Shown here piece by piece: positions 6,904 to 14,249 of a stretch of DNA of 14,296 nt (positions are counted from its first letter, which is position 1; the number at the start of each line of letters is the position of its first letter). Origin of the DNA: Steroidobacteraceae bacterium (lineage in GTDB: Bacteria; Pseudomonadota; Gammaproteobacteria; Steroidobacterales; Steroidobacteraceae); the NCBI GenBank assembly GCA_025927665.1, contig JAICKZ010000042.1, positions 1 through 14,296 on the forward strand, given 5' to 3'. A model generated the notes under the pieces. That model searched no databases. It had not been told where the DNA came from and saw only the letters and a program-made list of their open reading frames with translations. Both the position numbers and the translations under genes were made by a program.

Positions 6904-7628
6904 CGGTTCAAGCTGATAAGTCTGATGCGCTGGTGTTGATTCCTGGACTGATGAGTGACGCCGCCTTATGGCAAGCACAAATCGATGTATTGCAGGCGAA
7001 AGTATCGATTCAAGTGGTTGATCATCAACAATTCGATTCAATCGAAGCGATGGCCGCCAATGTTCTGAACCATGCACCGGCACGATTTGCTTTAGCAGGT
7101 CATTCAATGGGTGGTCGCGTTGCATTGGAAGTCATGCGTCAAGCACCTGAACGTGTGATACGTCTTGCGTTGATTAGTACCGCTTGTCACGCCATCGCAA
7201 ATGCAGAAGCTGCAGAAAAAGAACGTGAAGCGCGTTATGGTTTTCTCAAGCTTGCTGAAGCGCATGGATTGGACTTTATGGCGCGTCGTTGGGTGATGAA
7301 CATGGTTCATCCCGATAGACTAATGGATGAAGAATTGATTAATGGCATTGCGCAAATGTTTGTACGACTGTCTATCGCAACTTATGCCGCGCAAATAAAA
7401 GCGCTTTTGAATCGTCATGAATTATTTTCGGTGCTTAAGAATATTCACTGTCCAACATTGGTTCTAGGTGGCCGTGAAGACACCAGTGCTCCGGTTGCGG
7501 TACACGAGGAAATGGTTGCTGAACTTCCAAATACAAACTTAGTTATCGTTGAACGGTGTGGTCACATGTCGACATTGGAACAGCCTGCTAGAGTGACCGT
7601 AGCGCTACAGCAATGGTTGCAAAAATAA
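6900..7628 (+). CDS. Alpha/beta hydrolase
   Basis: The product is a 242-residue cytoplasmic alpha/beta-hydrolase-fold protein. The nucleophile elbow GHSMGG carries Ser69, the acid is probably Asp194 in LGGREDTSAPV, and the histidine is His222 in CGHMSTLEQP, so the catalytic triad is complete. The N-terminal strand LVLIPGLMSDAALW holds the oxyanion-hole region, and a short cap lies between about residues 110 and 165. The fold covers esterases, lipases, haloperoxidase-like and C-C hydrolases, and I cannot tell the substrate. It begins within the uvrB stop (ATGA overlap), so it is translated from the same message, although no repair function is implied by the family. Confidence 0.9.
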   Translation: MTVQADKSDALVLIPGLMSDAALWQAQIDVLQAKVSIQVVDHQQFDSIEAMAANVLNHAPARFALAGHSMGGRVALEVMRQAPERVIRLALISTACHAIANAEAAEKEREARYGFLKLAEAHGLDFMARRWVMNMVHPDRLMDEELINGIAQMFVRLSIATYAAQIKALLNRHELFSVLKNIHCPTLVLGGREDTSAPVAVHEEMVAELPNTNLVIVERCGHMSTLEQPARVTVALQQWLQK

Positions 7629-7633
7629 TGTTA

Positions 7634-7661
7634 TTACCCGTGCGGTGCAGACTGGTATAGT
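7634..7661 (+). promoter_or_regulatory. Probable promoter of the 4.5S RNA gene
   Basis: An extended -10, TGGTATAGT (7653-7661), is preceded at 16 bases by TTACCC (7634-7639), a weak -35. Transcription would start near 7668 and leave a 5' leader of about 39 bases before the mature RNA. This fits known processing of 4.5S precursors by RNase P. Motif match only. Confidence 0.45.
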
Positions 7662-7706
7662 TCGCAATCCTTGGATATTAATTTGTCCAATGTAAAGCAA
7701 GTTTTA

Positions 7707-7820
7707 TGGTGTCTCGTGTCGGTTTTTCCGCGACGACTAGCCGCCAACCCCGCCAGGCCCGGAAGGGAGCAACGGTAACGGTGATGTTGGGTGCCGGAAA
7801 AGCGCCGGCACGAGCCACCA
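7707..7820 (+). ncRNA. ffs: Signal recognition particle RNA (4.5S, bacterial small form)
   Basis: This is the RNA core of the signal recognition particle. It binds Ffh and targets nascent membrane proteins to FtsY. The domain IV core is conserved: CGCCAGGCCCGGAAGGGAGC (7751-7770) carries the GGAA tetraloop and the asymmetric Ffh-binding loop. The ends pair with one mismatch: TGGTGTCTCGTG (7707-7718) with CACGAGCCACCA (7809-7820). This gives a 114-base rod, the same length as the E. coli RNA. Placement directly upstream of dnaX is common in gammaproteobacteria. No ordinary terminator follows. Instead a long palindromic element begins four bases after the stem, and its hairpin could end or protect the transcript. 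Confidence 0.93.
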
Positions 7821-7823
7821 CCC

Positions 7824-7972
7824 TTGTTAGTTAATATCAGAGCTACTGCGCTCGTTATTTTTCATTCATGCGATGCTCGGAATCCTCATTTACCAAAACG
7901 TAAACTCCGGTTCCTGCGCTTCGGCTGAATGAAAACTCACATCGCTCGTGACGCTCTGATATTAACTAACAA
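7824..7972. mobile_element. MITE-like palindromic element between ffs and dnaX
   Basis: The ends are a perfect 20-bp inverted repeat: TTGTTAGTTAATATCAGAGC (7824-7843) against 7953-7972. Nested inside is a second perfect 10-bp pair, TTTTCATTCA (7859-7868) with TGAATGAAAA (7926-7935). A partly matched stretch (7875-7888 with 7905-7919) and a central TTTAC-CAAAAC-GTAAA hairpin (7889-7904) follow. All pairs share one centre near 7897, so the ~149 bases form a single long imperfect hairpin. It has no coding capacity. This is the architecture of a miniature inverted-repeat element. No clear target-site duplication flanks it. Confidence 0.75.
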
Positions 7973-8039
7973 TACAAGTTTATTCGTTAATAACCATAGT
8001 GATGTACAGTTCGTTGCTCAACAATTACGTTCCGGGTCT

Positions 8040-9701
8040 ATGAGCTATCTGGTTCTTGCGCGCAAATGGCGCCCTAAAAAATTTGATGAGCTTGCAGGGC
8101 AAGAGCATGTGGTGCGGGCGTTGGTCAATGCACTGAACTCAGGTCGTGTACATCACGCGTTTTTATTCACCGGTACTCGTGGTGTAGGTAAGACTACCAT
8201 CGCGCGAATCTTTGCCAAGTCACTTAATTGCGAGACCGGTACCGGAGCAAACCCTTGTGGCGTCTGTGCCGCTTGCAAGGAGATCGATGAAGGGCGATTC
8301 GTGGACTTGTTGGAAGTTGATGCCGCATCACGAACCAAGGTCGATGACACACGTGAACTGTTGGACAATGTGCAGTACGCGCCAGCGCGAGGTCGTTACA
8401 AGGTGTACTTGATCGACGAAGTACATATGCTTTCAACGCATTCTTTCAATGCGCTATTGAAAACTTTGGAAGAACCGCCGCCGCATGTAAAGTTTTTGTT
8501 GGCGACCACTGATCCACAGAAATTACCGATCACGGTGCTATCACGTTGCATGCAATTTAATCTCAAGCGTTTGCCACAGACACTGATCAAAAAGCGCATG
8601 AGTGAGATTTTGCAGGCAGAAAATATTTCATTCGAACCTGATTCCTTAGGATTATTGGCGCGCGCTGCCGAAGGCAGTATGCGTGATGCATTGAGTTTGC
8701 TTGATCAAGCCATTGCATTCGGCAACGGGCAGCTCAGCGCTGCAGAGACGCGGTCGATGTTGGGTACGATTGATCATCGTCAAATTGCGGCGATTGCCTT
8801 GGCTTTAGCGCAACAGCAACCGCGTGAATTGATGCAGCTGGTTACGGACATGGATGAACATGCACCGGATTATCGAGATGTGCTTGCCGAGCTTGCTGGA
8901 TTATTGCAACGTATCGCATTGTTGCAAGCCGTGCCCGACATGGCGTTAGATGATGCTGAGGATAAGGAAGCGTTGCAGCAACTTGCCAATGTATTTACTC
9001 CCGAAGATGTGCAGTTGTGTTATCAAATTGCCATCACGGGACGTCGCGATCTTGATCTTGCGCCAGAAGCGCGTGGTGGTTTTGAAATGATATTGTTGCG
9101 CATGGTGGCGTTTCGTAATGTCAGTGATAACGCAACACCACCGACGGGTGCATCGAGTGCACGATCAACTTCAGTAGCAGCGGCGAACAAAACCATCGCG
9201 TCACCATTGGCACAATCTACCCATGCTGCGGCTTCTATTTTAGTAAATGTCGGATCAAACACGAGCCTTCATTCAAATCGCGCAAGTCATGTAAACACAG
9301 GTCATGTAAGTGAGGGCGCTAATGAATGGACAACTTTGGTGAAGCACCTTGATATCAGTGGTCCGACGGCGCAGCTTGCAGCACATTGCAGTGTACAACA
9401 ACGTGAACCAGGCAAATTTGTATTGCTGCTGGATAAAGATGGTGAGCATCTACGTCGCCCAGGGTTAGAAGAAAAACTGCGTGCCGCGTTGAGCGCATAC
9501 TTGAATGAGGAAATAAAAATAGAATTTGTAACCGTTGAAAGTAGTGCGGCACTTGATACACCTGCGCGACGTCAGCAAGCAGCAGCAGCTGACAAATTGA
9601 CCAGCGCGGCGCAAGCTATTTACGAAGATCCTACAGTAAAACAAATGATTGATCTCTTTGGCGCGACGGTTAAGCCGGATTCAATCAAGCCCATTAATTG
9701 A
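8040..9701 (+). CDS. dnaX: DNA polymerase III subunits gamma/tau
   Basis: DnaX is the ATPase of the clamp loader that opens and loads the beta sliding clamp and couples polymerase cores. Numbering from the ATG at 8040 (553 residues), the AAA+ module has Walker A GTRGVGKT (45-52) and four zinc-binding cysteines C64, C73, C76 and C79. Walker B is LIDEVH (124-129) and sensor 1 is LLATTDPQK (153-161). A low-complexity Ala/Ser/Thr linker (about residues 360-425) leads to a C-terminal region that fits the polymerase-binding part of tau. The frame stays open to an ATG at 7929 inside the palindromic element, but the family N-terminus MSYLVLARKWRP sets the start at 8040. I saw no A-AAA-AAG slippery heptamer, so an E. 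coli-style frameshift making gamma is not supported. It is followed by ybaB after 34 bases. Confidence 0.97.
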   Translation: MSYLVLARKWRPKKFDELAGQEHVVRALVNALNSGRVHHAFLFTGTRGVGKTTIARIFAKSLNCETGTGANPCGVCAACKEIDEGRFVDLLEVDAASRTKVDDTRELLDNVQYAPARGRYKVYLIDEVHMLSTHSFNALLKTLEEPPPHVKFLLATTDPQKLPITVLSRCMQFNLKRLPQTLIKKRMSEILQAENISFEPDSLGLLARAAEGSMRDALSLLDQAIAFGNGQLSAAETRSMLGTIDHRQIAAIALALAQQQPRELMQLVTDMDEHAPDYRDVLAELAGLLQRIALLQAVPDMALDDAEDKEALQQLANVFTPEDVQLCYQIAITGRRDLDLAPEARGGFEMILLRMVAFRNVSDNATPPTGASSARSTSVAAANKTIASPLAQSTHAAASILVNVGSNTSLHSNRASHVNTGHVSEGANEWTTLVKHLDISGPTAQLAAHCSVQQREPGKFVLLLDKDGEHLRRPGLEEKLRAALSAYLNEEIKIEFVTVESSAALDTPARRQQAAAADKLTSAAQAIYEDPTVKQMIDLFGATVKPDSIKPIN

Positions 9702-9735
9702 TTACTTAGTTAAATACTTTGCAGAGGAAATCGAT

Positions 9736-10059
9736 ATGAAAGGTGGTATTGGTAATATGATGAAGCAGGCGCAGATGCTGCAAGCCAATATGCAGAAAGC
9801 GCAGGAAGAAGTTGCTAAGCTTGAATGTACCGGTGAATCAGGAGGTGGTATGGCCAAGGTCACCATGAATGGTCGCCATGAAGTCAGTCGCGTTCAACTT
9901 GATTCTGCTTTGTTGAGTGATGACAAAGAGATGTTGGAAGATTTAGTTGCTGCGGCTGTTAACGATGCCGTACATAAAATTGAGAAAGCGACGCAGGACA
10001 AAATGCAAGGTGCCATGGCTGGAATGCAATTGCCGCCGGGCATGAAGTTACCATTTTGA
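9736..10059 (+). CDS. ybaB: YbaB/EbfC nucleoid-associated protein
   Basis: This is a small (107-residue) DNA-binding protein that forms tweezer-like dimers and associates with the nucleoid. The sequence begins MKGGIGNMMKQAQMLQANMQ, has an N-terminal helix through QKAQEEVAKLE and a central GMAKVTMNGRHEVSRVQLD strand region. It ends with DKMQGAMAGMQLPPGMKLPF, all typical of the family. AGAGGAAA eight bases before the ATG at 9736 is a strong ribosome-binding site and settles the start. An earlier in-frame start inside dnaX (9649) is not needed. It lies in the conserved dnaX-ybaB-recR order and is probably cotranscribed with both neighbours. Confidence 0.97.
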   Translation: MKGGIGNMMKQAQMLQANMQKAQEEVAKLECTGESGGGMAKVTMNGRHEVSRVQLDSALLSDDKEMLEDLVAAAVNDAVHKIEKATQDKMQGAMAGMQLPPGMKLPF

Positions 10060-10065
10060 TTGAAG

Positions 10066-10141
10066 GTAATCCCATCCCGAGCTTCGAAGAATTCCTCGAT
10101 AAAAATGGTTCGACAGGCTCACCATGAGCGGGATTGATTAC
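10066..10141. repeat. REP-like hairpin repeat between ybaB and recR
   Basis: The outer arms GTAATCCCATCCCG (10066-10079) and CGGGATTGATTAC (10129-10141) pair over 12 positions with a small bulge. Next to the right arm is GGTTCGACAGGCTCACCATG (10107-10126), which belongs to a short extragenic repeat type common in proteobacteria. That repeat, read in one frame, gives the peptide AHGEPVEPF. The element ends two bases before the recR ATG and takes up nearly the whole intergenic space, so it must be transcribed between the two genes. Recognition of the repeat type is from memory. The inverted arms are seen directly. Confidence 0.65.
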
Positions 10142-10143
10142 GA

Positions 10144-10743
10144 ATGTTATATCCACCTTCATTATTACGTTTGATTGAAACCCTGCGTGTGTTGCCAGGT
10201 GTAGGTCCAAAATCCGCACAACGTATGGCGTTTTATTTATTGGAACGAAACCGTGTGGGTGCACAAGCACTAGCAAATGCTTTAGAAACTGCAACGAAGG
10301 AAGTGGGGCATTGCCAGCGCTGCCGTATGTTTGCAGAGCAAGCGCTGTGTCCCATTTGTGCTTCAACATCTCGCGATCGAAGTTTGCTCTGTGTTGTGGA
10401 ATCACCTGCCGATGTTGTTGCGGTAGAACATAGTGGCTCATACAAAGGCACTTACTTTGTATTGATGGGACATTTGTCGCCGCTGGATGGAATCGGGCCC
10501 GATGAACTTGGCCTCTCACAATTAGAAACGATCATGCGCGAAGGGGAAATCAAGGAAGTGATTCTTGCGACCAACCCAACCGTTGAAGGCGAAGCGACTG
10601 CTCACTTCATCTCGGAATTGGCCAGTCGGCAGCAAATAAAATCCAGTCGTATTGCACATGGTGTGCCTGTCGGTGGAGAGCTTGAATATGTAGATGGTGG
10701 CACGCTGGCACATGCACTGGCGGGCCGACATACGATCAAGTAA
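10144..10743 (+). CDS. recR: Recombination mediator protein RecR
   Basis: RecR acts with RecF and RecO to load RecA on gapped, SSB-coated DNA. The 199-residue product is full length. It has a helix-hairpin-helix (LPGVGPKSAQRMAFYLL, 17-33), a four-cysteine zinc site C57-x2-C60 and C69-x2-C72, and a Toprim domain starting at LLCVVESPADVVAVE (about residue 81). The C-terminal Walker-like segment ends ARGVPVGGELEYVDGGTL in type (here IAHGVPVGGELEYVDGGTLAHAL). The start ATG has no visible Shine-Dalgarno, because the space before it is filled by the REP-like repeat. Translation may rely on an unusual context. It is convergent with rsgA, 23 bases apart, with no obvious terminator between them. Confidence 0.97.
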   Translation: MLYPPSLLRLIETLRVLPGVGPKSAQRMAFYLLERNRVGAQALANALETATKEVGHCQRCRMFAEQALCPICASTSRDRSLLCVVESPADVVAVEHSGSYKGTYFVLMGHLSPLDGIGPDELGLSQLETIMREGEIKEVILATNPTVEGEATAHFISELASRQQIKSSRIAHGVPVGGELEYVDGGTLAHALAGRHTIK

Positions 10744-10766
10744 AAAACTATAAAATCACTACGAGC

Positions 10767-11681
10767 TTATCTTCTCTCATGCGATGGCAATAGCTGCCGC
10801 ATCAAATTAATCAGTCGCTTATAACTTTCATAACGACGTGCGCTGATTTCCCCTTTTTCCATTGCAGTAATAATGGCGCAGCCCGGTTCACGCAAATGTA
10901 AACAATTATTGAATTTACATTTGTTTCTGTAATGACGAAACTCACGCCATGCAAATCCCACTTGTAAATCATTCACCGGCGGCGGTGCATAATCGCGTAC
11001 GCCCGGTGAATCAATCAATGCACCACCCGGCGGTAATGCAGTCATTGCGGAAGACACCGTGGTATGCCGGCCTTCACCAGTAGCATTCGATAACTCGCGC
11101 GTCAGCTGTGCATGGTTGCCTAGCAATGCATTCGTAAGCGTCGATTTACCCACGCCGGATTCACCGACCAACATAGATGTCTCATCTTTCAGCACATCAC
11201 GCAATGCAATCAAACTTTGCTCATCGTGCATGTTCACATTAAAGACAGCGTAGCCGGCGTTACCGTATTCTTTTAGCAACGCAATAAAGGATTCGCTGAA
11301 ACCTAAATCGGCTTTGGTGGCCACGACAATTGCTTTCATCTCACCCAATTCAGCACCAGCAAGATAGCGATCAACAATATAAGGATCGGCTTTGGGTTGC
11401 TCGCTAAGCAATACCACAAGCTGGGTAATATTGGCAGCCAGCACTTCTGCCTGACCGCGATTATCGATGCGCGACAAATGACTTTGTCGCGGTAACACTT
11501 CCATCACTTGCAGTGCATGAGTGGCAGGGTTGTCTTCAATACGAACATGGTCGCCACAGACGACTTTCAAACGTTTGCCAAACACTTCGGCTTGCGCGCG
11601 AGACTTATCTGTCAGCTCCAATACAACCCGTCGTCCATAGCATTCAACAATACGTGCGGTAATAGGCGCTGCAACACTCAT
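10767..11681 (-). CDS. rsgA: Ribosome small subunit-dependent GTPase RsgA
   Basis: RsgA is a circularly permuted GTPase that checks late maturation of the 30S ribosomal subunit. The 304-residue product has an N-terminal OB-fold (about residues 5-65) followed by the motifs in permuted order. G4 is TKAD (122-125), the P-loop is GESGVGKS (173-180), and G3 is DSPG (224-227). A C-terminal zinc site C255-x4-C260-x-H262-x5-C268 completes the family signature. Its ATG overlaps the stop of the upstream M48 protease gene by four bases (ATGA) with no separate ribosome-binding site, so translation is probably coupled to that gene. Its proximity to orn is usual in gammaproteobacteria. Confidence 0.97.
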   Translation of the reverse strand: MSVAAPITARIVECYGRRVVLELTDKSRAQAEVFGKRLKVVCGDHVRIEDNPATHALQVMEVLPRQSHLSRIDNRGQAEVLAANITQLVVLLSEQPKADPYIVDRYLAGAELGEMKAIVVATKADLGFSESFIALLKEYGNAGYAVFNVNMHDEQSLIALRDVLKDETSMLVGESGVGKSTLTNALLGNHAQLTRELSNATGEGRHTTVSSAMTALPPGGALIDSPGVRDYAPPPVNDLQVGFAWREFRHYRNKCKFNNCLHLREPGCAIITAMEKGEISARRYESYKRLINLMRQLLPSHERR

Positions 11682-12940
11682 GCAGTGGCAATAGTCTTAC
11701 TTGATAATTGTAGCAAAAAGCGAATGCGCTCTAATGCAGGAGGATGCGAATCATAAAACCGCGAATGCAATTCGTCCGGCGTCAAGGTACTTGCATTATC
11801 GCGATATAGTTTAACCAAACCTGATATGAGTTCCTTGGCGTTCGCATGTTGCGAAGCAAAGGTATCCGCTTCAAACTCATGCTTGCGTGACCATGCTGAA
11901 CTCAACGGGGTGATGAAAAACAAAAACGGACCACTAGCGAGCATGAATAACAACAACGCGGCATGAGTTGAAGGTGCATCGACACCAAGTGCAGTATAAA
12001 AACCCGTCCATTGAGCCAATAATCCTAGCACAGCGAACGCGATCAATCCCATCAGCATACTGAATAATAAACGCTTGCGAATATGATGCAAGCTGTAGTG
12101 ACCAAGTTCATGCGCCAACACAGCTTCGATTTCACTGGGTGTTAACCGTGCGATCAAAGTATCGAAAAACACAATGCGCTTGTTGCGACCAAAGCCGGTG
12201 AAGTAAGCATTGCCATGAGTGGAACGAGCAGAGCCGTCCATGACAAATACACCAGCCGATTTAAAATTGCATCGCGATAACAGTTGGCCAATACGTTGTG
12301 CGAGGGTTTCATCTTTAAGGATTGTAAACTTGTTGAACAACGGCGCAATAAAAATCGGCCATGCCCAGGTAATGAACAAACTGAATGCCACCCAAATCAA
12401 CCACGCATATATCCACCAACGCGTTCCTGCTGTTTGCATGAGCTTTAGTATCACCCATAACAGCGGTAGTCCCAATACGACGAAAACCAAAATACCTTTG
12501 AGCAGATCGGCGATAAAAGTACCTGCTGTCATGCGGTTAAAACCAAATTTAGCCTCAATGCGGAAAGTGCGAATCCACGCAAGTGGAAGATCTATCGCAC
12601 CCATGAATAGCATCAATAATGCAATCACCGCGATCCCACGCCACAATTCTGGCAATCCAAAACGTTGTGAATATTGATCTAACCAGTTAATGCCGCCACC
12701 CAGAGTGACAATCAATAATAAAATTGTGCCTAACCAGGTATCGATTTGTGAAAGCTGCGCACGAGCCAGAGAATAATCCGCAGCCTTCTGGTGATCGGCT
12801 AAAGTAATACTGTCGCGAAACGGCTCGGGAACTGCGTCGCGATGTGTACGTACCGCATTGATTTGCCGCTGTGTCAGCCATACACAAATAATGGTACTGG
12901 CGATCACGGCAACAATAAACACGAAAGTCAAAATTTGCAT
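11678..12940 (-). CDS. M48 family (Ste24-type) membrane zinc metalloprotease
   Basis: This is an integral membrane zinc endopeptidase of the M48/Ste24 (CaaX-protease-like) family. In bacteria such proteins are linked to membrane protein quality control, and the substrate here is unknown. From the ATG at 12940 there are 420 residues. A first hydrophobic helix (3-22) and several further membrane segments (about 68-83, 102-121, 145-168, 177-200) precede the catalytic HELGH (277-281). Two more helices follow, then SRKHEFEAD (351-359), whose Glu355 should be the third zinc ligand. The frame is open upstream to 13084. The extra 48 residues are polar, Ser/Thr-rich and span the inverted repeat of the intergenic region, so the ATG at 12940 is preferred. 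It overlaps rsgA by four bases and diverges from orn. Confidence 0.92.
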   Translation of the reverse strand: MQILTFVFIVAVIASTIICVWLTQRQINAVRTHRDAVPEPFRDSITLADHQKAADYSLARAQLSQIDTWLGTILLLIVTLGGGINWLDQYSQRFGLPELWRGIAVIALLMLFMGAIDLPLAWIRTFRIEAKFGFNRMTAGTFIADLLKGILVFVVLGLPLLWVILKLMQTAGTRWWIYAWLIWVAFSLFITWAWPIFIAPLFNKFTILKDETLAQRIGQLLSRCNFKSAGVFVMDGSARSTHGNAYFTGFGRNKRIVFFDTLIARLTPSEIEAVLAHELGHYSLHHIRKRLLFSMLMGLIAFAVLGLLAQWTGFYTALGVDAPSTHAALLLFMLASGPFLFFITPLSSAWSRKHEFEADTFASQHANAKELISGLVKLYRDNASTLTPDELHSRFYDSHPPALERIRFLLQLSSKTIATA

Positions 12941-13044
12941 GGAACGTGACGAGATAGAAGTTTGGGAGCGCAATGATAACCATATCAAGGCATAATTACA
13001 TCGCGTCTGTTGATGAAGTAGTGGTGCTGAAATAGTGGAATTCA

Positions 13045-13075
13045 ACTTGCAAATGCGTAAGCTCGATTTGCAAGT
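13045..13075. promoter_or_regulatory. Operator-like perfect inverted repeat between the M48 protease gene and orn
   Basis: ACTTGCAAAT (13045-13054) and ATTTGCAAGT (13066-13075) are exact reverse complements, with 11 bases between them. Half-site centres are 21 bases apart, two turns of the helix, which suits a dimeric regulator. It lies in the divergent intergenic region, about 50 bases before the orn start. No convincing -35/-10 pair could be placed for either gene. Confidence 0.4.
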
Positions 13076-13123
13076 GGTTATCATAGAGTTTTTGCGGTTA
13101 ATGATTGCCTATTGGAGCAGCTT

Positions 13124-13672
13124 GTGCCTACAGATAACAATCGTTTGATTTGGGTTGACCTGGAAATGACGGGGCTGGATACCTTTAACGATCACATTAT
13201 TGAAATCGCGACGGTGGTGACCGACAAAGATCTTAATGTATTGGCGGAAGGACCGATCATGGCGATCATGCAGTCAGTTGATGTAATGAATGCCATGGAT
13301 GACTGGAACCGCAAGCAACACGGTGGTAGCGGCCTGACCACTCGTGTTCTTGCAAGTACGTTGACAGCTCGTGACGCAGAACGACAGACATTGGATTTTT
13401 TATCGCAATGGGTTGATAAAGGACAGTCGCCCATGTGCGGCAATAGTATCTGCCAAGATCGTCGTTTTATGGCGCGTGAAATGCCCGCATTGGAGCGATT
13501 TTTTCACTATCGCAACCTCGATGTCAGCACGATTAAGGAATTAGCTCGACGCTGGTCACCAAGGGTACTGGAAGGACTGAAAAAAAGCGGTACTCATCTT
13601 GCGATGGATGACATTCATGAATCCATTGCGGAATTGCGACATTATCGGCAGCACTTCTTTCGAGTTGAGTAA
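13124..13672 (+). CDS. orn: Oligoribonuclease
   Basis: Orn is the 3'-5' exonuclease that degrades RNA dinucleotides, including the pGpG produced from cyclic di-GMP. It is often essential in gammaproteobacteria. Starting at GTG 13124 gives 182 residues. With this start, the DEDDh catalytic residues fall exactly at the E. coli positions: D12 and E14 (WVDLEMTGLD), D112 (SICQDRRF), H158 and D163 (GTHLAMDDIHESI). GGAG lies six bases before this GTG, which supports it over the in-frame TTG at 13112. The N-terminus NRLIWVDLEMTGLDT is typical. It diverges from the protease/rsgA pair. Confidence 0.97.
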   Translation: MPTDNNRLIWVDLEMTGLDTFNDHIIEIATVVTDKDLNVLAEGPIMAIMQSVDVMNAMDDWNRKQHGGSGLTTRVLASTLTARDAERQTLDFLSQWVDKGQSPMCGNSICQDRRFMAREMPALERFFHYRNLDVSTIKELARRWSPRVLEGLKKSGTHLAMDDIHESIAELRHYRQHFFRVE

Positions 13673-13769
13673 ATTTTCTTAATGCCTGTTGCGACCTCAA
13701 TGGTCGACGTGATGCGCTTCGCATGTTATTTGCGTGATAAGCAGTGATTCACGACATTACGCAGCCCTG

Positions 13770-13778
13770 TGATATATT
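13770..13778 (+). promoter_or_regulatory. Extended -10 promoter for yqiB
   Basis: TGATATATT is an extended -10 (TGnTATAAT with one mismatch in the hexamer). No good -35 is seen. Transcription would begin near 13785, which is the A of the yqiB ATG, so the message could be leaderless. Inferred from motif and spacing only. Confidence 0.4.
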
Positions 13779-13784
13779 CAAGCC

Positions 13785-14249
13785 ATGCTTTCAACTGACA
13801 CACCTGAAGCTCTATTGCCTGTTTCCTGGCGTTCACGCCCAGGCGACTTCGTCAGTTTGATGACATTGTATGAAAGCAATTATTTGCGTTTATGCGAGTG
13901 GTTGCCGCAACTTGCCGATATGCATGGTGAATATCTATCGGCGCCTAGTAATGATTGCCCTTTGTATTGTCGTATTGAAGAACATAGTCGCTATACAACT
14001 ACATTTTCGCTGACTTATCGATTTGATACCGGTGTTGGCATTATTAGTGATCCTGATTTGCAGGTGCGTGTTTATTATGACGCGCATATGGCCGAAGTCT
14101 TAAGTTGCGCACGTTGGCATCAACATGGTGTATTGACTTCCATCAAATCTTCACTACGTGCGCAACTGAATGATCGCTGGTTGCGTAATATGATGTTGAA
14201 CAAATGGCTGGAGTATTGCATGGAACGCGGACATCGCTTCGCGATGTAG
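13785..14249 (+). CDS. yqiB: YqiB family protein (DUF1249)
   Basis: The product is a 154-residue cytoplasmic protein of the DUF1249 family, of unknown function. Family features are LMTLYESNYLRLCEWLPQL (about residues 26-44), EEHSRYTTTFSL (about 65-76), and DLQVRVYYDAHMAEVLSC (88-105). A C-terminal LNKWLEYCMERG helix completes it. In E. coli the homologue lies upstream of the cAMP phosphodiesterase gene cpdA. Only 47 bases follow here, so that neighbour cannot be confirmed. No ribosome-binding site precedes the ATG, and the extended -10 immediately upstream makes a leaderless message possible. The stop overlaps a 7-bp hairpin, ACATCGC-TTC-GCGATGT (14231-14247). Confidence 0.9.
   Translation: MLSTDTPEALLPVSWRSRPGDFVSLMTLYESNYLRLCEWLPQLADMHGEYLSAPSNDCPLYCRIEEHSRYTTTFSLTYRFDTGVGIISDPDLQVRVYYDAHMAEVLSCARWHQHGVLTSIKSSLRAQLNDRWLRNMMLNKWLEYCMERGHRFAM

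Noticed and set aside
7929..8039. N-terminal extension of DnaX from ATG 7929
   Set aside because: The extra 37 residues come from the palindromic element and spacer. The conserved family start and the E. coli-matching motif numbering (K51, C64, D126) begin at 8040.
9959..10519. 186-aa minus-strand frame over ybaB-recR containing AHGEPVEPF
   Set aside because: It is antisense to two well-supported genes. The familiar peptide only reflects the intergenic repeat, not a real protein.
12941..13084. 48-residue N-terminal extension of the M48 protease
   Set aside because: It is a polar, Ser/Thr-rich stretch ahead of the first membrane helix, and it covers the operator-like palindrome. The family start fits the ATG at 12940.
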